Of a DNA stretch of 5,539 nucleotides, positions 1 through 4,878 are shown in pieces. The notes under the pieces were generated by a model. It made no database searches and had not been told where the DNA came from. It saw nothing but the letters and a program-made list of their open reading frames with translations. How positions within the stretch are numbered: position 1 is the stretch's first letter; the number at the start of each line of letters is the position of its first letter. The position numbers were made by a program, and so were the translations under genes. Source of the stretch: Chitinispirillaceae bacterium (GTDB lineage Bacteria; Fibrobacterota; Chitinivibrionia; Chitinivibrionales; Chitinispirillaceae); the NCBI GenBank assembly GCA_016926315.1, contig JAFGOU010000410.1, positions 1-5,539 of the forward strand. The letters run 5' to 3'.

Positions 1-1310
1 CCCACCACCCGGCCATCACGGTTTTTAAGCTGCATCAGCAGCACGCCATGACCTGTTGGCGCAGACCTCGCGACATCGGCCGGCGCGCCTGACCAGAGCT
101 GTTTTCCCTGGAGGGTAAACAGGACCACCCGGTGCGCCGATGCAACCGATTCCGCGGTCGTCGGGGCCTTATCACTGCGCTCCACCACCGGACTTGGACC
201 GCACGAAAAATCGACCAGGGCCGGGTGTGCGTCGCGAAATGCCTTAAGTTCGTTTTTACACGCGTCCCAGGTGCCGTGACCGTCGTTGGCGAAGTAGGAC
301 CACGGCATGATGCCGGCATACCCGTTAGCAAAGGCAGCATCCACCATCTGCCTGACCGTATAGTTTCCCGCCATCCCCGGCGACTCGCCAACGATGGTCG
401 GTTTGTCGAGCTTCCAGTAGGCCGGGGTTTTGGTCGCCTGGAACGGGTCATACCCCCAGTCCGCATTGAACATCCAGTCGTAGTAGTGGATCTGATAAAA
501 ATCGAGAAACGCCTGAGGCTTGTTGTAGTTCGCCCTGAACGAGGAGTCGCTCCAGTAGTGCGCCTCTGCCGGCGGCTGGCGGGACGAGTGCCACTTGAGG
601 CAGGCTGAGCCGACCGTGACCATTGTGCTCGAGTTCAGGTGGATCGCCTCGGCGATCATGGCGCAGAAGCGGACCATCTCAGCCGCGCTCACCTGTTGGG
701 GGGTGGTATTTCCCGGCCCGCTGATGCTCCATTCAGGCTCGTTGATTATCTCCCAGGCAACAAGGTTGCAGCTATTGGCAAGGTGGCGCACCATGGGAAT
801 GAGCGCATTGTTGATGTAGGAGCGGGTCTTGACCGTGTCCTGGATCAGGTCGGCGTGTTTTCCCGCGTATTTTCCCGCTGTGGAGGTGTAATCCTTGGTC
901 ATGTCGAACGACCAGAGGCACGGCATGACCATGACGTTGTTCTCCCGCGCGATTCTGAGCAGGTCGTCGAAATTCGAAAGGAAATTGGTGTCCAGCCCGG
1001 TCACCCGGCCGTTATCGTCGAATTCGGGTGAGGAGCGGCCGTCGCAGTGGATCCAGAGCCGGACGCAATTGACGCCGCTGCCCTTGCACGCCTGGAAAAA
1101 GGTGGTAAAAAAGGAGGGGCTGTAGAGCGCGCCCCACTGGTAGTGGGTGCCGACGTCAGACCCGAACGCATTCCAGGGAACATTGATGCCGTTGAGGTAA
1201 TAATTCTTCCCGTTGAAGAAAATAGTTTTTACGGGCTGGGCGGCATAGGAATTCTGGATTGCGGCAGTTAGAAATAACGATAGCAGGAAACAGAACAGGG
1301 ATTTTTGCAT
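1..1310 (-). CDS. Secreted GH5-type (clan GH-A) endoglycanase, C-terminus cut by window edge
   Basis: Open for 436 codons from the ATG at 1310 to the window edge without a stop. The start is set by AGGAGG four bases upstream and by an immediate signal peptide: M-Q-K, a Leu/Phe-rich core (residues 4-17), probable cleavage after A23 (S-Y-A). The mature part reads as a GH5-like (beta/alpha)8 barrel: 'YYLNGINVPW' at the first strand, 'NCVRLWI' with the conserved Arg R84, 'WEIINEPEW' with N190 and probable acid/base E191, 'IHYYDW' (H275-Y276), 'PTIVGES' with probable nucleophile E309, and 'MPWSYF' with the active-site Trp W337. The barrel ends near residue 370. A Ser/Pro/Thr-containing linker follows, then a beta-rich 'VVLFTLQGKQLWSG' stretch like sorting or cell-attachment modules at the C-termini of FCB-group enzymes. 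Substrate (mannan, cellulose or another beta-glycan) cannot be told. Nine Cys in the mature part are notable. Family call is firm at clan level, good for GH5. Confidence 0.88.
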   Translation of the reverse strand, partial: MQKSLFCFLLSLFLTAAIQNSYAAQPVKTIFFNGKNYYLNGINVPWNAFGSDVGTHYQWGALYSPSFFTTFFQACKGSGVNCVRLWIHCDGRSSPEFDDNGRVTGLDTNFLSNFDDLLRIARENNVMVMPCLWSFDMTKDYTSTAGKYAGKHADLIQDTVKTRSYINNALIPMVRHLANSCNLVAWEIINEPEWSISGPGNTTPQQVSAAEMVRFCAMIAEAIHLNSSTMVTVGSACLKWHSSRQPPAEAHYWSDSSFRANYNKPQAFLDFYQIHYYDWMFNADWGYDPFQATKTPAYWKLDKPTIVGESPGMAGNYTVRQMVDAAFANGYAGIMPWSYFANDGHGTWDACKNELKAFRDAHPALVDFSCGPSPVVERSDKAPTTAESVASAHRVVLFTLQGKQLWSGAPADVARSAPTGHGVLLMQLKNRDGRVV

Positions 1311-1314
1311 AAGG

Positions 1315-1320
1315 CCTCCT
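1315..1320 (-). promoter_or_regulatory. Shine-Dalgarno of the glycoside hydrolase gene
   Basis: On the minus strand the bases read AGGAGG, a full match to the anti-Shine-Dalgarno complement, followed by CCTT and the ATG at 1310. The spacer is a little short, but no competing start codon with a better site lies nearby. Together with the signal peptide that begins at this ATG, it settles the start. Confidence 0.8.
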
Positions 1321-1457
1321 TTTTTAAGGGATAGGGGCGTTTTTCTGATAACGATCCGCAGGAAAAAAGCCTGATACCACCATCTCTCCATAGTGTCGCG
1401 CCATCGGCGTGCCGGGTTTTCAAGCGAAGTCTTGCAGACCCTGTAGATTGGTGTTTA

Positions 1458-1466
1458 TTTATAGCA
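1458..1466 (-). promoter_or_regulatory. Possible extended -10 promoter of the glycoside hydrolase gene
   Basis: The minus strand reads TGCTATAAA, matching the extended -10 pattern TGnTATAAT at all but the last base. No convincing -35 sits 16-18 bases upstream, which is tolerated for extended -10 promoters. Transcription would start near 1451 and leave a leader of about 140 nt before the ATG. The leader does not match any riboswitch I recognise. This is a motif match only. Confidence 0.3.
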
Positions 1467-1551
1467 TGGGAGGTCATTTCTCTTTCGCAGGAGTGACCAT
1501 TCTCTTGCATGCTGAGCAAAGTGGATACCCCTTCTTTTTATTAAAAATAAG

Positions 1552-1580
1552 TTGCATAGTTCCAGAAATTCTCTTATATT
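1552..1580 (+). promoter_or_regulatory. Sigma-70-like promoter facing the 1617-1663 terminator
   Basis: TTGCAT at 1552-1557 and TATATT at 1575-1580 are separated by exactly 17 bases. The -10 matches 5 of 6 consensus positions, the -35 only 3 of 6. The predicted start is A1587, seven bases after the -10. There is no plus-strand gene before the terminator, so the only predicted product is a short untranslated RNA. Confidence 0.4.
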
Positions 1581-1586
1581 TATTTT

Positions 1587-1660
1587 ACCTACATGCCTCA
1601 CCGCATGTTCTCTGTTGGGGAGTGGTTTGCAGGCGCCCGCCTGCCCCACTCCCTTTTTTA
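1587..1660 (+). ncRNA. Candidate small RNA, about 74 nt, two hairpins
   Basis: This is the stretch between the predicted start at 1587 and the end of the T-run of an intrinsic terminator. It begins with a perfect 6-bp hairpin (ACATGC 1591-1596 with GCATGT 1603-1608, six-base loop), then a short single-stranded linker, then the strong terminator hairpin. That layout is typical of trans-acting bacterial small RNAs, but no known family is recognised. There is no ribosome binding site and no open frame inside it. It could instead be a remnant of a lost gene or a leader. The terminator is well supported; the RNA itself is an inference. Confidence 0.4.
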
Positions 1661-1663
1661 TTT
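1617..1663 (+). terminator. Strong intrinsic terminator (plus strand)
   Basis: The outer stem GGGAGTGG (1618-1625) pairs with CCACTCCC (1646-1653). The inner stem GCAGGC (1629-1634) pairs with GCCTGC (1639-1644) around a GCCC loop, with a TTT bulge on the left and a single C on the right. Six T follow directly (1654-1659), then A and three more T. The opposite strand has no U-run after the stem, so it works only for plus-strand transcripts. No plus-strand coding gene precedes it within the window. Confidence 0.8.
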
Positions 1664-1756
1664 GGCACTTTGTTATGGCCTTTATATTCCTTTGCATTAC
1701 TGATTGTTCGATGCGATTCTATCGATCATTCCGGCAGGTGATGGCAGGGTAAAGAG

Positions 1757-1808
1757 TAGTAGGGGTCTCCTACTGGAATGCACGGTCTGTGGGGTGGGCA
1801 GTACCGTG
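1757..1808 (-). terminator. Two tandem hairpins downstream of yqgE, weak terminator candidate
   Basis: Hairpin one pairs CACGGTCTG (1781-1789) with CAG (1799-1801) plus ACCGTG (1803-1808), with one bulged T and a G-rich loop. Hairpin two pairs AGTAGG (1758-1763) with CCTACT (1769-1774). Read on the minus strand they lie 38 to 90 nt beyond the yqgE stop. Only a weak CUCUUUA follows, not a U-run, so they may be 3' stabilising structures rather than an intrinsic terminator. Confidence 0.35.
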
Positions 1809-1845
1809 ATAAACGAGACAGGGACCTGAGTCGTTACGCTTCCTT

Positions 1846-2421
1846 TTACTGAGCGATCGATGCAAGGTACGAGGCGATATCGGCAACCGATGCGTACACC
1901 ATGCGCTGGGGGTTCTGGAAAAGTTGTTCGAGGTCTACCCGGTAGACGTCCCATGCACCGGCCTTTATTTCTCCTTCAAGCTGGCCGGCGGCCCACCCTG
2001 AATACCCGAGAAAAAGCCGCGCCGAAGCAGGGTCCTGCTCGAGCATCTGGTCCACATCATGCCATTTGCCGCCGAGAAACAACCGCGGCGCCACCCTGAA
2101 CGATTCCGGCTGCGGGTCGTCGGTCAACTGCAGAATCTGCAGCTCGTCCTGCTGTACCGGTCCGCCGATGCAGATCTCGCGGGAAAGGTCGCGATCTCTG
2201 AACCCGTCGAACATTTCGGAAAGCGGCATATGAGACGGCCGGTTGAGCACAAGCCCGTAGGCCCCGCCCTCCTTGGCATAAATGCAGACGAGCACCACCG
2301 TGGCGATAAAATTGGGGTCCTGCAGCACATCGCGTGCGAGCAGTACCGTGCCGGTCCCCAGGCAATCGAGGCCATCGCGCGCCGCCGGACCGGAAAGAGA
2401 TTCGGGCGAGGTCGTTTCCAT
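1846..2421 (-). CDS. yqgE: YqgE/AlgH family protein (UPF0301)
   Basis: The 191-residue product carries the family hallmarks in order: 'GTVLLARDVLQDPNF' (24-38), 'YGLVLNRP' (55-62), 'IGGPVQQDELQIL' (85-97), 'LFLGGKWHDVDQML' (114-127) and 'LFLGYSGWAAGQLEGEI' (136-152) ending at G-A-W157. Length fits the usual 180-195 residues. Members are cytoplasmic and their molecular role is unresolved; AlgH was linked to alginate regulation in Pseudomonas, but no enzymatic activity is established. I chose the ATG at 2421 because the family begins close to the 'LLA...DPNF' strand. The frame stays open to a GTG at 2496 (25 more residues, rich in Arg and Cys and unlike the family), and neither start has a good ribosome binding site. 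The gene is divergent from the M24 peptidase and has no same-strand partner within 500 bases, so it is probably monocistronic. Confidence 0.93.
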   Translation of the reverse strand: METTSPESLSGPAARDGLDCLGTGTVLLARDVLQDPNFIATVVLVCIYAKEGGAYGLVLNRPSHMPLSEMFDGFRDRDLSREICIGGPVQQDELQILQLTDDPQPESFRVAPRLFLGGKWHDVDQMLEQDPASARLFLGYSGWAAGQLEGEIKAGAWDVYRVDLEQLFQNPQRMVYASVADIASYLASIAQ

Positions 2422-2482
2422 GATACCGTGAAAATACCTTTTTCCCGCGACTCTTTTCCACGAATTGATCCTGCGTTCGCAT

Positions 2483-2510
2483 GTGCATTGACTCACTGCC
2501 GGTCATGCAC
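2483..2510. repeat. Imperfect inverted repeat in the divergent promoter region
   Basis: GTGCAT-T-GAC (2483-2492) is mirrored by GTCATGCAC (2502-2510): nine complementary pairs with one extra T in the left arm and a nine-base spacer. It covers the predicted -35 and the spacer before the -10 of the M24 gene. It also lies upstream of (or, with the longer GTG start, overlaps) the yqgE start. Position and symmetry suit a repressor site acting on one or both divergent genes; no known operator consensus is recognised. Confidence 0.45.
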
Positions 2511-2517
2511 CTATTTT
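2488..2517 (+). promoter_or_regulatory. Sigma-70-like promoter of the M24 peptidase gene
   Basis: TTGACT (2488-2493, 5 of 6 consensus) is followed after 18 bases by TATTTT (2512-2517, 4 of 6). Start is expected near 2524, leaving a leader of about 27 nt that contains the AGGA ribosome binding site nine bases before the ATG at 2551. The inverted repeat at 2483-2510 spans the -35 and spacer. Confidence 0.5.
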
Positions 2518-2550
2518 CCTGTGTCACCCCTTTGCAAAGGAAACTCCATC

Positions 2551-3732
2551 ATGCTTATCGTCGAAAAAACCGCTCAGGCCGTCTTACTGTTACAGGAGTT
2601 CAACGCTGACTGCTGGATCACCTTCACGCGCGAAAGCAGCGTAAACGGCGACCCGGTCCTCCCGTTCCTCATTACCGCTCCGGTCACCTGGCATTCCGCA
2701 TTCATCATCTGTGCAGACGGGAGGAAGACCGCCATCGTGGGCCGGTACGACGTCAAAAGCGTTGAGGAAACCGGCGCGTTCGACACCGTGACCGGCTTCC
2801 TTACCAGTTTCAAAGAGCCGTTTCTCGACTGCATGAAAAAAATCGATCCAAAACGCATCGCCATCAACTTTTCAAAAGGGAGCGAAATCTGCGACGGGCT
2901 TACCCACGGCATGTACCTGACGCTTGTGGACCTTCTGTCACAGATCGGCATGGAAGGCCGGCTCATGTCGGCCGAAGGGATCGTGTCCGCTCTTCGCGGC
3001 CGCAAATCGCCCTTTGAACTTGACTCCATGAGAGAGGCGATCGCCAGGACTGAGGAGATCTTCGCCATGGTCTCGCCCTTTATCAGACCAGGCAGGACCG
3101 AACAGGAGATCGCGGCTTTCATGCTTGCCGAGGTCGATCGCCGGGGGCTGCAGACCGCCTGGGACCGCGCCACCTGCCCTGCGGTTTTCTCCGGACCCGA
3201 CACTGCCGAGGCGCACTACTCCCCCACCGGCCGCACCGTGCAGCCGGGCCATGTGCTCAACATGGATTTCGGCGTTAAAATCAACGGCTACTGTTCGGAC
3301 ATGCAGCGAAGTTTCTATGTGCTGCAGGAGAATGAAACCACCCCTCCCGCGCCGGTGCGGAAAGCGTTCGACGACATCATCGCGAGCATGGAGGCCGCGC
3401 GCCAGGTCATGCGGCCGGGCGTACAGGGCATTGCAGTCGATACCGCGGCGCGGAAAACGCTCACCGACGCCGGCTACCAGGAATTCCCCCATGCGCTGGG
3501 CCACCAGGTCGGCAGGTTCGCCCATGACGGTACCGCGCTGCTCGGACCCGCGTGGGACAAATACGGCGAGCGTCCCTTCAAGCGGCTTGAAGAGAACATG
3601 GTCTTTGCCGTGGAGCCGCGCGCGACGGTAGTGGATCGCGGCATCATGACGGTCGAGGACATGGCCCTGGTCACGAGGACCGGGGCGCAGTGGCTTTCCA
3701 ACCGGCAAAAGGAGCTGGTCCTGGTCCGCTGA
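2551..3732 (+). CDS. M24 family metallopeptidase (Xaa-Pro peptidase / aminopeptidase P-like)
   Basis: A 393-residue two-domain protein. Residues 1 to about 150 form a creatinase/prolidase-type N-terminal domain; the pita-bread catalytic domain follows ('ELDSMREAIARTEEIF' onward). All five expected metal ligands are present: D239 ('NMDFG') and D250 ('CSDMQRSF'), eleven apart as in the family, H318 ('HALGHQVG'), E355 ('AVEPRA') and E369 ('TVEDM'). H222 and H325 match the catalytic histidines of aminopeptidase P in spacing (17 before the first Asp, 7 after the ligand His). It probably hydrolyses Xaa-Pro bonds in peptides in the cytoplasm with two Mn or similar metals; dipeptidase versus aminopeptidase cannot be decided. 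No signal peptide. The ATG at 2551 has AGGA nine bases upstream. The frame is open 164 codons further upstream, but that part is antisense to yqgE and is not coding. pilT follows after 105 bases. Confidence 0.92.
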   Translation: MLIVEKTAQAVLLLQEFNADCWITFTRESSVNGDPVLPFLITAPVTWHSAFIICADGRKTAIVGRYDVKSVEETGAFDTVTGFLTSFKEPFLDCMKKIDPKRIAINFSKGSEICDGLTHGMYLTLVDLLSQIGMEGRLMSAEGIVSALRGRKSPFELDSMREAIARTEEIFAMVSPFIRPGRTEQEIAAFMLAEVDRRGLQTAWDRATCPAVFSGPDTAEAHYSPTGRTVQPGHVLNMDFGVKINGYCSDMQRSFYVLQENETTPPAPVRKAFDDIIASMEAARQVMRPGVQGIAVDTAARKTLTDAGYQEFPHALGHQVGRFAHDGTALLGPAWDKYGERPFKRLEENMVFAVEPRATVVDRGIMTVEDMALVTRTGAQWLSNRQKELVLVR

Positions 3733-3747
3733 CAGCCGTCCTTTACA

Positions 3748-3777
3748 TTGCCGATCAACCCCCTCGTATTGTACAAT
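3748..3777 (+). promoter_or_regulatory. pilT: Possible promoter upstream of pilT
   Basis: TTGCCG (3748-3753) and TACAAT (3772-3777, 5 of 6 consensus) are 18 bases apart. Start would fall near 3784, giving a leader of about 54 nt. An alternative pairing is TTTACA (3742-3747) with TATTGT (3767-3772), spacer 19. No terminator separates the M24 gene from pilT, so read-through transcription is also possible. Confidence 0.4.
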
Positions 3778-3779
3778 AC
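3766..3779. promoter_or_regulatory. 14-bp perfect palindrome over the pilT -10, candidate operator
   Basis: GTATTGTACAATAC equals its own reverse complement over all 14 bases. It fully contains the predicted -10 (TACAAT). A dimeric repressor bound here would block pilT transcription. The central part is AT-rich and some self-symmetry is common in such sequence, so function is inferred from position. No known regulator consensus is assigned. Confidence 0.4.
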
Positions 3780-3837
3780 AGTGCGACGCTCCGGGCGCCA
3801 TCGGATGCGTGCGGCACCTTTTCAGGGTCTATACAGC

Positions 3838-4863
3838 ATGGCCAAAATCGATATACTCCTGCGCCTGATGCTCCAGCACGATGCCTCGGACATGCACATT
3901 TCCGTGGGAAATCCGCCCGTGCTTCGCATCAACGGCCAGATGCTACGGGCGAAATACCACGACCTTTCGGCCAAGGAAACCGAAGTACTTCTCCTGGAAA
4001 TACTTGACGAAACAAGCATCGACTACTTCCGCGAGCGCAAGGATCTCGACTTTGCCTATGAACTTCCCGGGGAAGCGCGGTTTCGCTGCAATATCTATAT
4101 CGACAAGGACGGTTACGCGGCCGCGTTCCGGAACATCCCCAACCAGATCCGGACCTTGAGCGAACTCATGATGCCCGATTCGGTCCGGACCTTCACCCAG
4201 CAGCGCAACGGACTCATTCTGGTGACCGGACCGACCGGCAGCGGTAAAACAACCACGCTCGCCGCCATGATCGACCAGATCAACAAGACACGGTGTGAGC
4301 ATATCATCACCCTCGAAGACCCGATTGAATATATCTACCCGCGCGGAAAAAGCGTTATCAACCAGCGGCAGATCGGCCTCCATGCCGGAAGCTTCGCCAG
4401 CGGTTTGCGGGCCGCCCTCAGGGAAGACCCCGATGTCGTGCTGGTGGGTGAAATGCGCGACCTCGAAACCATTCACCTGGCGCTCACCGCCGCGGAAACC
4501 GGACTCCTCGTTTTCGGGACGCTCCACACCTCAAGCGCGTCAAAAACACTTGACCGTATCATCGACGCCTTTCCCGCGGACCAGCAGGCCCAGGTGCGCA
4601 CCATGATCAGCGAATCGCTCCGCGGCGTGATGGCACAGCAGCTTTTGACGAGAAAGGACCGGCTCGGCCGCGTTGCCGCGCTCGAAGTCCTGATCTGCAC
4701 GCAGGCGGTAAAAAACCTCATCCGCGAGGCAAAGACGTTTCAACTGCCGACCATCATGCAGACCGGTTCCGCGATCGGCATGCAGACCCTTGAAGGCCAC
4801 GTGCGGTCGCTGGTCGAGCGGGACATCGTGTCGCCCCAGGAAGCGGCGAAATTCACGGCCTGA
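3838..4863 (+). CDS. pilT: Type IV pilus retraction ATPase PilT
   Basis: A 341-residue protein, close to the usual PilT length of about 345. It opens with the typical 'LLRLMLQHDASDMHISVGNPPVLRINGQM' (the PAS-like N-terminal domain). Then come Walker A GPTGSGKTT (131-139, K137), the Asp box 'ITLEDPIEY' (E160, D161), Walker B 'DPDVVLVGEMRD' (D199, E205) and the His box 'GTLHTSSASKT' (H230). The C-terminal 'AVKNLIRE' (290-297) is the AIRNLIRE element tied to retraction, and 'IGMQTLE' follows. PilT is a hexameric cytoplasmic ATPase that depolymerises type IV pili for twitching. I start at the ATG at 3838 because homologues begin right before 'DILLRLM'; a longer frame from TTG 3748 adds 30 residues with no family match. 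The site upstream (CAGGG, about 12 bases away) is weak. The next gene begins 15 nt after the stop, so they are probably co-transcribed. Confidence 0.96.
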   Translation: MAKIDILLRLMLQHDASDMHISVGNPPVLRINGQMLRAKYHDLSAKETEVLLLEILDETSIDYFRERKDLDFAYELPGEARFRCNIYIDKDGYAAAFRNIPNQIRTLSELMMPDSVRTFTQQRNGLILVTGPTGSGKTTTLAAMIDQINKTRCEHIITLEDPIEYIYPRGKSVINQRQIGLHAGSFASGLRAALREDPDVVLVGEMRDLETIHLALTAAETGLLVFGTLHTSSASKTLDRIIDAFPADQQAQVRTMISESLRGVMAQQLLTRKDRLGRVAALEVLICTQAVKNLIREAKTFQLPTIMQTGSAIGMQTLEGHVRSLVERDIVSPQEAAKFTA

Positions 4864-4878
4864 CCGCCGGGAGAACGT

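Larger units (their letters stand above)
1311..1845. other. Gene-free spacer between the hydrolase and yqgE
   Basis: This 535-base stretch contains no credible protein-coding gene. Short frames exist on both strands, but they lack ribosome binding sites and recognisable content, and some run through the hairpin terminator. Reading from low coordinates it holds the hydrolase leader and probable promoter (minus), an AT-rich stretch with a plus-strand promoter, two hairpins ending in a T-run, and two hairpins downstream of the yqgE stop. Base composition is clearly more AT-rich between about 1440 and 1720 than in the flanking genes. Confidence 0.75.

Noticed and set aside
132..608. 158-codon plus-strand frame inside the hydrolase gene
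   Set aside because: Antisense to a continuous GH5 reading frame with both catalytic Glu residues.
1311..1500. Possible c-di-GMP (GEMM) or other riboswitch in the hydrolase leader
   Set aside because: I compared the leader with the GEMM core by eye and found neither the conserved internal-loop segments nor the paired helices. No other known riboswitch consensus is visible.
1552..1752. 66-codon plus-strand frame whose N-terminus looks like a lipoprotein signal ('LTACSLLGSG')
   Set aside because: It begins with TTG inside the predicted -35, has no ribosome binding site and runs straight through the strong terminator stem. The hydrophobic look comes from the AT-rich and T-rich sequence.
2057..2527. 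156-codon minus-strand frame with an ATG at 2527
   Set aside because: Overlaps yqgE in another frame. The yqgE frame has full family motifs while this one is an Arg/Gly-rich shadow.
2531..2538. TTTGCAAA palindrome just before the M24 start
   Set aside because: Only 8 bp, overlaps the ribosome binding site, and is expected by chance at this length.
2059..2550. In-frame open extension of 164 codons upstream of the M24 peptidase
   Set aside because: It runs antisense to the clearly recognisable yqgE. Its translation is Arg/His/Pro-rich with no domain, and the M24 family domain plus a good ribosome binding site begin at 2551.
2938..3801. 287-codon minus-strand frame opposite the M24 gene
   Set aside because: Antisense shadow from G+C-rich codon bias; composition is His/Arg/Gly-rich and no family is recognisable.
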